From Onthophagus taurus (lineage: Eukaryota; Arthropoda; Insecta; Coleoptera; Scarabaeidae), in assembly GCF_036711975.1 (NCBI RefSeq), contig NW_027248941.1:3162001-3226000 (forward strand): a stretch of 64,000 nt of DNA. Reading direction: 5' to 3'. The stretch's first letter is position 1; every line of letters begins with the position of its first letter. The translations under genes were made by a program, and so were the position numbers. Of the stretch, positions 24,231-35,803 are shown piece by piece. Under the pieces are notes generated by a model. The model searched no databases, had not been told where the DNA came from, and saw only the letters and a list, made by a program, of their open reading frames with translations.

Positions 24231-27200
24231 TCACCTTTCAAAGGCATTTAACGGATCATCTTGAGTAACCCGAACGTTTTCCAACTTTTTTACACTTGAA
24301 ATCACAGCTTTCCTTATCATTGATGACTCACCCATTGATTTATAAACTTTACTTTCATCCTTCTTTGATTGATTTATATTTGTGAAAAACACCTCGTCAT
24401 CGTCATCATCAAAAAGACTGGATTTAGACGTGTTGGGATTAATTTTTGGTAATTTAAATTTTTGTTCAAGAAAAAGATCCGACTCAAATTCGGTTGTTGT
24501 GGTTTTCGTATTAAATAAATCGTTTTTTTGTGCATCCTCTTCTTCAATTTCGCTGTTATTCGGTGTGGAAAATTCTATACAAGATTTACGGATTGCTTCT
24601 CGGCCTTTCTTAGTTGATGGTCTTCGACGAACAGGAATTCTAACTCTCGACTAATTAATTTAATTAAAAATAATTTTTAAAATTAATTAATTAAAATCTT
24701 ACTTTCGTTATGCTTTGTAATACTTGAATTTGTTCCTCTTCAATATTCGATGAAAATTCTTCATCATTTTTGATGATTTTAGAGTTATCTCCTTCACTTT
24801 TTAATCCAAATCTTGGTAAAACAACCGGTTTTTCTTTATTTTCATCTTTTAAATTGTTTATTGATGACACGTCGAAAGAACTTTTCGATTTTTGCGATGA
24901 TAAGTTCGATTTAAAAGCTGGGGTAGCGCCCGGGAGCAAAGCTTTGACGTTTATGTTGAGGTTATGTTTTAATTTACCAGGTGATGCTAAAAATGTTTTT
25001 AAACGTTCCGAATCATTTCATTTTAAGAGCTTAATTTCAAATTAATTTTAGATTAAAAAAATACCTTTATAACTCGATGTTGATGATTTAATTATTTCAT
25101 TTTCCGTCATTTTTTTAAATAACTTAAAATGAAATGTGTTGAATACATCAATAAAAAATAAAATGATTTGTTATCAAAGATAATTTATCTGCGTTTGATA
25201 AAAGAGAAAGTTTGATTAGATAAAGTTTTATTTGTAGTTATGAAATTATTTATTATTAAAATTTAAAAAAAAATTTTGAAAAACTTAACCTAACTCCCAA
25301 ACCATTAAATGTCAACTTGACACCACTTGACACTTAAACGTCAAAAATTGACACCTAACCATTAAAAACTTACTTATTTCCGCATCTTTAATACTTTCTT
25401 CTTTAGTATTAATTAAATTTTCATCTAAACTCCCTTTTGACACCCCCAAAACACCACCAACCCTTTCACCCTCAAACTCCTCCAAATTTTCCTCAAACCG
25501 AACCGATTTTTTGTTATCGTAGTTCTCGTTGTCCACTTTTGGGATGACATCGAAACATTGGTTTTTCAAGGTAATATTGGTATCGATGAAAAGAGACGGA
25601 GGTTCATCATCGAAAATGCTGGATTGGTGTGTTTCAAAACGATTTTTTGAGGACTCCTCATCATTATTAACGAAATATGAATAAGTTTCATCGCTTGTTT
25701 CATCAAACGGTTCATCAAAAATATTTTTCGTTGTGGGAATATCATCGAAAATGTTTGTTATTGAGGGGATATTGTTGAATGTTGATGGTGTATCATTAAA
25801 TATTGATTCTGGTTCATTAAAAATTGATGGTGGCTCATCGAAAAATGATGGTGTCTCATTAATTTCAACAGAATTAGATTGTATAACCTTAAAAAAAAAA
25901 TTTGAACTTATTTTATTTGGCACAAATGATTAAATTAACCTTTATTTCATCATCTTTTTTAGAATTTTCATCTTCTAATTCATTTACTTCTTTAGATTCA
26001 GATTCCATGACCTCCATTAAATTTTCTTTTACTATATCTTTTGAAAACTCTTCGGATTCATTCTCAGTTTTCATTACTACTTTCTTTAAGTCATTATTAT
26101 TTGCAACCGAACCTGAAAATAAATCATTTTTGTCTTCCTCATCTGAATCATCATCAAAAAGGCCCTTAACTTTCTCTTTTTGTTTATTAACCACTTCATT
26201 TCTATCAAGTTCGATTTCTTTTTTATCAAGTTTCTCTTCATGAATTAATTTTTTTGTAAAAATTTTTGGTTTTGTATAAAATAAATCATCGGAATCCGAA
26301 TCGGAAAATAAATTTGATACTGCATTCTTATCTTCTTTCTTATTCTCAATATTTTTGTTATTATTCAAAAAATCTTCTTTCGAATTAAATAAGTCGTTAT
26401 CTCTCGACTCAAAAAGGACGTCTTTTTCTTTCGAACCAAACAAATCGTTTCGTTCCGATTCAATATTTTCATTAAAAATATTAAAATCTTCTTCATTATC
26501 GAATAAATCATCCTTTAAACTCTTTTTTGGCTCAATTTTAGTCTCAAAAATATCTTCATCATCAGTTAAATCATCAAATAAGCTTTGTTTCTTGTAGTGA
26601 TCTTTTTTAACTTGTAGTGATTTCTTTGGAACAAATAATTTATCATCATCATCATCATTGAATAAATCCTCTTTTTTATTCTCAATAATTTTTTTATTAT
26701 ACTCTTCGTTTTTAGTTGAGTCAACAATTTGTGTTGATTTCTTGGGAGTATCATCATTATTAGATAATTTTTTAATCGAATTTTCTCCCCAAAAACCCAC
26801 GTCATCCTCTAAATCATCAAACAAATCGTTTCCGCTTGAAAATATCCCCTTTGGGGATTTTTCCGGAAAGAATTTATCATCATCCATTGGAGGTGGTTCA
26901 TTTGAAAATAATTTTCCTTAAAAAAGATTGATTTATTAATAATACGAGTAAAGAACAAAATTAATTTTTAACCCACCATAATCCCTTGTTACTTTTTGAA
27001 TGGGCCTTTTATTAACTTCACTATTACAAAATTCATTTTGATTTTCGATAACCCAATTTTTATTATTTTCATTTTTATCCCCATTAGATATAACATTTCC
27101 TAATTTTTCTGCTAATTGTTCTGCAAAACTAACCTCGGTAATGTTAATTTCTTTTGGGACTATTGCTTCATCATCGGTTTTACTTTCGCTATTATTACCA

Positions 27201-27911
27201 CTATTAATTTTATCTTCATTATCACTTTCCGAGTCATTCGAATACCTCTCAGAAATTTGTTCTTCGTCTGATTCGCTATCGGAATCTAAAATACCAACGT
27301 GAGGGGTTTTGTACCATTCTTGGGTGCCTATTACATAGGGTAATGGTCGATTAATGTAAGGATCTTTAGCTTGTAAAATAAATCCGGGAATTTCATCGTC
27401 GTCCTCATCGGAATCGCTTTCAATTGGAACATTAATTCGGTCGTAATATTTCGAGATGATTTCTAATCCTTTTTTTGCAGCGACTTTAAGATCTTCATTA
27501 TTATTTGTTTGTTCGACATTTTTGTCTTCAATTAAAGGTTTGTTTTGATTCTCGTCTAAGATAGTTTCATCTTCTTCATAAACCCGACTTTCAATAAATT
27601 GGGTATTACTTAAACTCGAAAATTCATTTCGAGATAAATGTAAATTTATTGATGTTTCGTCGAGATTTTTCGATAATTTCTTGAGATTTTCGTCGATTTT
27701 TTGGGTTGATTCGAAGATTATCTAAAAATTTTTTTTCAGGTTATGTTTTTTTGTTGTTGTGATTTTTGATTTGGGATACCTCGGAAAATGCTTGTAGATG
27801 TGTTAATAGGTTTATATCGGATTCTAAGCTCCAATTTGGGGCATTTTCGGCGATTTGACTACAATTCCAAACGATTTTATTGGGGGTTCCTGCTTCATTT
27901 GACATTTTCAT
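24231..27911 (-). CDS. FAM21: WASH complex subunit 2 (FAM21)
   Basis: Tail-bearing subunit of the endosomal WASH actin-nucleating complex, which links it to retromer. The start reads MKMSNEAGTPNKIVWNCSQ (ATG at 27909-27911). The N-terminal globular head includes NWSLESDINLLTHLQAFSE and, in the 27000-27720 exon, DPYINRPLPYVIGTQEW, which marks the family. A very long acidic tail follows (24231-26930). It is rich in LFa-type motifs, i.e. Leu-Phe then acidic residues (NDLFDDLEDD, SLFDDLTDDEDIF, DDLFDNEED, SNLFSDSDSDDLF). The protein ends DDPLNAFER, matching the DPLNAF close of vertebrate FAM21. About nine exons; not every junction was fixed. A section encoded at about 25690-25860 repeats an Ile-Phe-(Asn/Asp) unit. 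Confidence 0.9.
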
Positions 27912-29553
27912 ACGGTAAAAAAATTTGACAGATTGTAAGGGAAATATCTTTCAAGGCTTTCAAGGTCAATTAAAAAATAAATTATTTTTCATTAATAATA
28001 ATTAAATTTAAAATAATAATGTTTATATTAGGAAATGTTAATTTTAAATACATGATTTAATTTTTAATGAATAACATATGTAAATTAATTTAAAGAAAGC
28101 TGCTATACCGACATTGTTTATAACCTCTCAAAAAATTTAAACAATAAATCTTTTTATTATTATTTAAATAAATAGTTTGCGTTTTTAAGGAGATAAAAAG
28201 TGAAATGATTATTTTTAGATATCAATTTAAATATTTTTTCCCACTTAAATATTATTACAAAGTTTGTTATTTTTCATGATCTATTTTTAACGAGATTTCG
28301 TGGGGTCTTTGTGACGTCGAAGAAAATTATAAATAATTTAGAAATTAGAACGAGACTTCGAGAAAACCGCTCATGTTTTAAAACATTTTTAATCGATTTT
28401 AAAAATAAATCGAGAAAAAAATTTTTTTTGAGGTTATGTTATCGCCATCAACAATAACAAAACGAGAAGAAAAAAATCATAGCCCCGAATAAAATCGATA
28501 GATAAATTGCAAAGAAGTAAAAAAGAAAGAAAAAAATAGAGGGGCTTACACAGAATATAAAGATCAACTTGCAAATGGCGTATACTAAATATAAATATTA
28601 TTATATTTAGATCGTGTACCGCGTTTTCCGGCGTTTTTTTAACCGTTTTTGCTTAAACACACCGGTTTATAACAAAAAAAAGAGTTAAAATAAAAGTTGC
28701 AGAAACTTAATTTAGTGAAAGTGTCGTTTTTGTGTTAATTTTAACCCACGAAAGCGAAGGAATAAAGCAAAAATAATAAAACTAAAAGGGAATTTTAGGA
28801 TAGAAGAGAATCACCCCCTACATTCGAGTCGGTTAAATCGTTCCGTTTCGAACTAAACCACGACATACGTTACACAATCTTAGGTACGTCTGTTGCGCAT
28901 TCTTATACGGAGACTTATTTGAAGACTTAGGTCTTAGATTATAACCTAAAATTGCCGTATAATTATTTAACCAAAGCTTTACATTGTGCAAAAGTTGCTA
29001 TTGATTTTTACGGCGCGTGAAAACTGAACGTTTTAAGGTATCAAAAAAAGCGTGAGGGAAAAAGGATGACCTAAACGAACGTTAACGGATTCATTTCGAG
29101 GTTAGTTTGTTATTAAACGATAAAGCGTGCGTCTATAAATATATTATTTATGATATTTTTCATTCGCGTTCACGTTAAAATTAGGGGTTAACAACATGGC
29201 CGATGTTTGCGTCCCGTTTTTTGTTTAATTTTATCAAAGCTTAGCTCGTTCAATTTTATTTTTATAAATAATTTTCTTATTTATCATCTCCGACTCAATT
29301 TTTTTTAAATTAATTAATAATAAAATAAATTAATCGTCGAAAAATTTAAATAATCAACCCGAATTAACGCTGTTTTAATTCATAATTTCTCGATTTTCCC
29401 AAATATAATATTGAGGTTATGTTGTTGTGATAAAATTTTTTTTATCAAGATACCAAAACAAAAACAAAATAATCGCGCGAAATTTAAATTATTTTTTAAA
29501 TTTATTGTAATTGAATTAATTTTATTTTTAGGGATAACAAATTTTTCGTAATA
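27912..29553. promoter_or_regulatory. Divergent promoter region FAM21 / BTB-Psq factor with long 5' leader
   Basis: No coding segment in 1.64 kb. Copies of TGAGGTTATGTT lie at about 28429-28440 and 29411-29423. An acceptor at 29526-29532 (TATTTTTAG) just before the BTB start codon shows that the BTB transcript has at least one non-coding upstream exon. A TATA-like ACTAAATATAAATATT followed by a less AT-rich stretch at about 28580-29110 is a candidate transcription start area. Confidence 0.45.
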
Positions 29554-30918
29554 ATGGTAACCACACCGCCGCAACAATTTTGCGTCCGATGGAACAGCTA
29601 TCAAACAAATCTACAAAATGCCTTCCCAAAGTTATTAGTATCGGAGCATTTCGTCGATGTTACGTTAGCTTGTGAAAATGATATGCTCAAGTGCCACAAA
29701 GTTGTATTATCAGCTTGTTCGACATACTTTGAAAAGCTTTTACTGGATAATCCGTGTCAACACCCAATAATTTTCATGAAAGATATGAAGTAATAAGTAC
29801 AACAATTTTTTTTTTTTTTTGGTTTGTATTAATTCATTTTTAATTATTATAGATTCCACGAAATGCAATCATTGGTCGATTTTATGTATAAAGGCGAAGT
29901 GAACGTGACCCAAGATGATTTACCTTCGTTATTAAAATCAGCGGAAGCCCTACAAATTCGTGGATTGTGCGGATCCGATCAATTAATTAATTCGGCTAAT
30001 TTTCCGTGTTTAAAGTTACCATCAACACCTACGACGCCAAAATCTGAAATATTAAACGGAAAAGATTCAGCCCCACAAAAAACGTCGACTCCAATTCAAA
30101 TAAAATCGGACACGCAACAACAGCAACAATCGCAGCAACAATTGGGGAAAATAAATGTTAAAAAAGAGTTGATGGAACAACAACAACTTCAGCTACAACA
30201 ACAACAAGATAATCAAGAAGGGAATCCGTCGTCTTCGGATTGCGATTCCAACGAGTTGCCGGTTCAGAAGGACCACGAATATGTTAAAGAGGAAATCGAT
30301 CCTTTCTACGAGGGCGAAACGGAGATTATGGATACGTTTTTAGAGGAGGAAAGCGGCAGTATTAATGCAACGGGTGTTGAGGATGCGGATAAAACGGAAT
30401 TTGCGATAGCTAACGTTTCTTGCCAATACGATGGAACTCCAGGTAAATGAATCTTAATTAATAACCTAAAGTTGATAACCAAAGAAAATATATAATGTAT
30501 AGGTTAAAGTAGTCCTTAACCAATACAAATAGGTGGTTCATCGTAAGGTGCTTAACTTAAATTTGTTTTTTTTTTTGTTTATTTAGGTTCAGCAAGTAGA
30601 CGTGTAAGACGATCGGATGAAGAACTACGAAGGGCGGCTGAGTGTATAACGCGCGGACAAACTTTCCAAACGGTCAGCGATCAATTCAACATCCCAATAT
30701 CGACGATTCGATTTTACATGGCTCGGAAAGGCATTTTGCCGCGCCGCAAACGGGGCAGATCTTGCGCGGGTCCAACGATCGGCGGAAGCGGAAGTGGACC
30801 CCCGATCGCGATCGCCCCCAATTACGGAAACTCCGGTAATACCAGCCCGATCGGACCCCCATTTCACATAGTACACTATAAGTTACCTCCTTTGGGCGTA
30901 AGCCCAAAACTCAAGTAA
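29554..30918 (+). CDS. BTB/POZ transcription factor with Pipsqueak-type helix-turn-helix
   Basis: Nuclear DNA-binding protein of the insect BTB family (bric-a-brac, lola, tramtrack and relatives). Exons 29554-29789, 29853-30442 and 30587-30918 sum to 1158 nt (385 residues). Residues 1-120 are a canonical insect BTB domain: QFCVRWNSYQTNLQNAF, HFVDVTLACEN, CHKVVLSACSTYFEKLL, LVDFMYKGEVNV, ALQIRGLCG. A glutamine-rich and acidic linker follows. The last exon holds a Psq-like HTH (RRSDEELRRAAECITRGQTF, ISTIRFYMARKGILPRR) and a glycine/proline tail. The HTH-plus-BTB pairing excludes zinc-finger members such as broad, but I cannot name the orthologue. BTB genes often splice alternative 3' exons; none other was seen here. 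Confidence 0.9.
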
Positions 30919-32130
30919 CTTAAGAATCACAAGAAAAAGGAACTTTTTTTTTATTTTTTTTTTTAAGTTTTAAAGCAGACTGATTTTTTGATTATTCTTT
31001 TTTATTTCGATTTATTTTGATTTGTAGAAAAAAAAACGATTTTTTTCTTTTTAATAATTTTAAAGAATCGATAGGTTTTAAGTGGAATAGATCTCAAATA
31101 AGCGATTTTTTTGAATGCTTTTTAAAAATATTGAATTAACAAGACGTAAAACACCACGAGATATAGAAATTCGGTGCCAGAAAACGAACAATCTCTAAGA
31201 CAAAAAAAATTAATAAATAAATTAATCCAAGAAAATTATGCGGATTATATTCTATATACAATTAAAAAAATAAGTCAGTAACCAGTGAATAAAATAAAAT
31301 AACATAAAGAAAGGGTCTTGTAGCAATTAAGGTCGGATGTTGCGTTTAGAATTTAGATGATAATGAAAGAAACTTTTGAGGATGAAAAAATAAAAATAAA
31401 ATAAAAACATTTTTGTGTATATCAGTATCATTAGAAAGTAAAAAAGAAAAAAAACTTAGGTTAATTTCGAAAGAAAAAAGTATGAATTAGAATTTTTTTC
31501 TTTTTTAAGTTTAGCGATTTAGATATTGAGGCGATTTAGGTTTTTAATTAAATGTGTTCATTGTGTGCTCCCTCGCCACCCCATTTTTTTAAAAATATAC
31601 TTACAAAAAGGCAAAAAAAATCAATCTAACCTAATCATAATCATTATTTAAGTGCGAATGATCATCACACGTACATCATCACGATTATTTATTACCCCAC
31701 ACATCAAAATGTTTTTTTCATTGCAATATCATTGGAATCGAGAGTAGATAATAAGCGAATTAGGTTGTTTTTCTTTTAATTATTAATTAGTATTATTTTT
31801 TTGTATTAAAAGAAACTTTTTCGTTGTAAACCAGCAAAACTCACACCACAACAGCAACAATAATGTAAAGAAAATGATATAAAATGAATTAAAAAAGAAA
31901 GAAATAAGTAAGAAAAAAATTAATGTAAAGTGCCATTCTACTATATTTTTCTAGTACATAGAAAAAAAATAATAATACAGACCGCTTAAACGTGACTTGT
32001 ACGTAGATATTGTATACAGTATTCTGTCGTATAAATATATACAATTATATAGAAATCAAACATTTTTTTTTAAACACCTCTCTATTCACGTCATCATCAT
32101 AACATACATTATCTCAATTTTGTCCCAAAA
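30919..32130. other. 3' UTR of the BTB-Psq gene and flank of TMX2
   Basis: AT-rich, with long A and T runs and several AATAAA words (for example about 31390-31410), consistent with a long 3' UTR. No coding segment and no repeat family recognised. TMX2 ends convergently at 32131. Confidence 0.45.
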
Positions 32131-33024
32131 TTAGTCCGATTTTAAATGTTTCTTCGATTTCAACCCAACTTTACAAGAATCAAACAAATTTTTAATATCG
32201 AAAGCTCCCCGAACGGTCTCTTCACTAAAATTAAACTTGACCACTTTATTTTTAGCATCAATCAAAGGCCTCCGTTCACTTTCTTCCCCATCCCGAAACA
32301 AAATCAACGTGGGAAGTTGCTTACTAAGACTTCCATCATTAATGCGATACTTCCTTGCAGCCTCCGGGAACCTCCCAACATCCAATTTTCCAAATTTAAG
32401 ATTATCCAAACTAAACTTGTAACTTAATTCAGAATAAATCGGTGCAAAATCAATACAACTCGGGCTCCAAACCGTGTAAAATTCAATCAACCAAATGGTG
32501 TTTTTATCTTTTAATTCGTCTTCCAACGATTTTAGATCGCGAAAATAAATGACTCGGTTTGGTCCGGAATACGTTGGTTCAGGTAATATCAACGCGGTAA
32601 CTACAATTAATATGTCAATATTTTCATTGATGTTATTTTTTAAACTTACAAATAAAAACAACTCCATAAATAATCCCCATAACGAAATCGGCGTAAAACC
32701 ACAAAATTAAATTAGCGATTTTTGTGTAAATAAAACTTGCCGATAAGTAACTTATCATGTTAACTCGACCTGATTTACGAGTCCTTAATGTAATTACAAT
32801 CAAAAGGAAGAATAATATTTCGGTTTCTCTCTAAAAATGATTTGTATGAATAGAAGTCATAAAGGGTAACATAACCTCACCCCATCCAATTCGCACTCCT
32901 CCGCTTGAAATAAATACTCGCATAACACCGGAATCTTTTTTGAGATCAAATAAGAAAGGCTTAAAGCGATGTTAATTAAATAATATGGGCGTAAAACTTG
33001 GATTAAATCGCTTTTTAGCGACAT
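32131..33024 (-). CDS. TMX2: Thioredoxin-related transmembrane protein 2
   Basis: ER membrane thioredoxin-fold protein. Exons 32881-33024, 32650-32830 and 32131-32600 sum to 795 nt (264 residues). Hydrophobic segments lie near residues 14-30, 52-65 and 85-105 (EILFFLLIVIT, LILWFYADFVMGIIYGVVF). The thioredoxin domain follows (IEFYTVWSPSCIDFAPIYSE, KFGKLDVGRFPEAARKYRI, QLPTLILF). The active-site motif is SPSC, with one cysteine, where vertebrate TMX2 has SNDC, so it cannot form the usual CXXC disulphide. The C-terminus is lysine-rich (LKSKKHLKSD), compatible with ER retention. Confidence 0.93.
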
Positions 33025-33254
33025 TTCTAGATTTTCTTATTTCTAAGTTAGATTTGGTTAGATTAGTTTTGATGGATTTTAATTGAGGTTAGAGCGCCAT
33101 CTATGATTGAGTTGCTAACTTCCATTTAATTAATTTCTTAACAACGAGTAATGTTAAAATTAATTAAATTCAATTCACCTAACTCAAATCAAAAAAAGGT
33201 AAGTTTGATTTAATTAATATTTATTAAACATTACCTACAAAAATTATTTTAAAC

Positions 33255-34273
33255 CTATACAAACGAAAACTTTTTTTTCATATAAATCTTATTTAAAACA
33301 TCCAAAGCTGCGGTATTCTTTGCAACTTCAACATTCTCTCCAAACCCAATACCCAATAATTTTTTTTCCGAAAATAACCCAACCTGATAATTTGCTAAAA
33401 TTGTGTTAATTCCTGATTGATTGCATAATCTCGGTTCGATTTGTTCGTTTTTAAGGAGATCTTTTAAAAATAAGTACGGATTTTCTAAATTCCATATATC
33501 GAATAATTCTTTTCCCCTTAATTGGGCAATTAAGAAGTCATTAAGAAATTTTTGTGTTGTTTCCAAGCCGGATGATTTTTCCAAAGCGGCGATAATAGCG
33601 CAAAAAGTGTTTGAAAGAGTTTTAACTTCAATCGGAAATTCCTGAAATACAAAAATTAATATTTTTCAATAAATAAAAATCATAACCTCACTTTAGTTAA
33701 AACAATATCCTTCAATCCAATTGCGACGGCAACTTCTGCCAAAATTTTTTCCCTTGTTAAATAATCTTTCAAAACTTTCACAATAACATCAGGATAACTT
33801 TTATTAAACTCTTTGTATAAAAAGTTGTTGATAATATCTTTTCCGTTTAGAATCATCTCGGAATTATCCTCTAATTGGAGATTTTCATTTTCGTTTTTAT
33901 CTCGAGCATACTCCTTTTGGATTAAAGCTTTTTTGAGGAGGTTTTGGTGAAAATCCTCCCCCAATCGTTTCCCAAAGGCGAATAATTCCGCTTCATAATT
34001 CCATTCCAAGTGGTTTGAACGAGGTTCAGGTTTTTCTGGGCCACATTTATCTTTACGCCTTTGCAATTCTCGTAGCGTTGGGGCAACCCAACGTTTTATT
34101 TCACGAGATTGGGCTTGAATTCATATATAAAAATAATTAATATTGACAAAAACAATGAGGAGGTCATAATTTATCTATTTTAATTGGAAAGTTGAATTCT
34201 CACCTGATTGGGTTGAATTGGTAGACTTTAAGGTCAATTTAAATAAATTAATTAATTGGATTGATTTTAACAT
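33255..34273 (-). CDS. mRpL44: Mitochondrial large ribosomal subunit protein L44
   Basis: Mitoribosome component with an RNase III-like fold followed by a dsRNA-binding domain. Exons 34204-34273, 33692-34113 and 33255-33641 sum to 879 nt (292 residues). The first exon encodes a short basic, hydrophobic leader (MLKSIQLINLFKLTLKSTNS) fitting mitochondrial import. IKRWVAPTLRELQRRKDKCG and NHLEWNYEAELFAFGKRL mark the family. The C-terminal part (GINTILANYQVGLFSEKKLL, AKNTAALDVLNKIY) is the dsRBD. A TTAGGTTATGT word sits about 50 bp upstream of the start. The next minus-strand gene, Ufd1, ends about 220 bp upstream. Confidence 0.93.
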
Positions 34274-34493
34274 TTTGTAATCTTAAAAGTCGATAATCAT
34301 CCCTATAATTTTGCGGTTATTTGTTAGGTTATGTCAATTTGTGGCAATATGGTAGCCATCTGGTGCCAAAAAGCTAAATTAAATTGATTTAGTCTTTTTT
34401 TAAGTTAATAGATGTCGCCGAAACAATTATTTTATTACTAATCTTATCATTCAATACAAATTCATAATCATTATTCACATACATTTAATTATT

Positions 34494-35607
34494 TTAATCT
34501 CGACTTTTTTTTAAAGTAAACCCAGTTCCACTGAAAGCCCTAAATTCCTCCCCAGCATCCGTCTCTTTACTGGATGAAGGTCGTTCATTAATTCTCCTAA
34601 TGAACCTCAAAGACCCCACTTGGTAATCGTAATCAGGAATTCCTCTAATGTAAGTTGGTTTAGCCGTTGGAACATCATTCGAAGTAGAATCTTTTCGTTT
34701 CTTTCCATCTAACCGATTACCTTGACCACGGAAAGCTACAAAACCTGAAGGTTCCGGCATTAAATCAGCTGGATCCACAGCCATCTCCTCTTCCTCAACT
34801 TTTTTTGTATGTTCTTGCTCTTTATAACCAACGGGCGGGGCAAATTCCACCTTAAAAATTATTATTTATTAAAGCACACCTTTGATCATACAAAACTTAC
34901 ATTCATATCACATTCTATGATACTTATTGCTTCTAAAGGTTTCGTTTCAAGAACTCTTAGTTCGTAAACTTTTTGGTTATATTTAACTGCAATTACATCA
35001 CCCGTTGTTAAACATGCAAAGGTTCTTAGGCAATTTTCTAAGACAGCTTTAGGATTGGTTATGTCAAGGAAATCTGCAGAAAGTGGCTGGAATTTTGAAA
35101 ATGTTCCAACAGGTAAGGAAACGCTTTCGATTGTGATAAAATCTCCTTCTTCTAACACCAAGTTATGCATCATCTTCAATGAGAAATAACGACATTAAAA
35201 ATCTCGCTAAGCTTAAAGAACTCACCCATAACGGTAAATAAACATTCCCTTCATCGGCTACAAACTCCAAGACACCACAATGAGTCTTACAATTCGTCCG
35301 CTTATTGGTTATTTTAAATAACATTGGATAATTAATGTTTAATCGTGTTAGTTGTTCCAATGCGGATGGAGGCATTATAACTTAATATACAAACATTAAG
35401 ATTTTGAATATAATTCAATTAAACACTTACTTTTCCCTCCTCGTTCAACATCTTGCCGTTCATTACCCGGTAGCATTGCCACTGAGTAACACTTATAAGT
35501 TGTATGAAACGGTCGCGGAACCTCGGGGAACATATTAAATCCAAATTGAAACTAAAAAAAAAAAAATTATACTAAAAATATTTTATCTCATTTATAATAA
35601 TTACCAT
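34494..35607 (-). CDS. Ufd1: Ubiquitin recognition factor in ER-associated degradation 1 (Ufd1)
   Basis: Cofactor of the p97/VCP segregase with Npl4; it binds ubiquitin chains during ER-associated degradation. Exons 35605-35607, 35431-35551, 35226-35380, 34901-35173 and 34494-34850 sum to 909 nt (302 residues). Segments are [106 protein letters not shown] and the C-terminal p97-interacting part ([18 protein letters not shown]). The first coding exon contributes only the ATG, then a 53-bp intron. No in-frame ATG lies just inside exon 2 before FQFGFN, so this splice supplies the start; the Met in FGFNM is a possible alternative. Confidence 0.95.
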
Positions 35608-35803
35608 TTTCTATTTAATTTTATGTTATAACGCAAAATTTTTCATCAATATAAATAAAATTGTTAGTATCACCTTTCTTGACAGATAATTATTTTGACA
35701 TTCGACATATTATTACGCGTGAAGTTGGTTACAAAAGAAAGTTTCGACTGACACAATGAAAAAAAATTATTTATTTTTAATTTAATAAAAAAATAACAAA
35801 TTC

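Noticed and set aside
24382-26921. Several plus-strand serine-rich ORFs of 60-113 codons
   Set aside because: Antisense to the Asp/Glu-rich FAM21 tail, whose codons read as Ser/Phe on the other strand.
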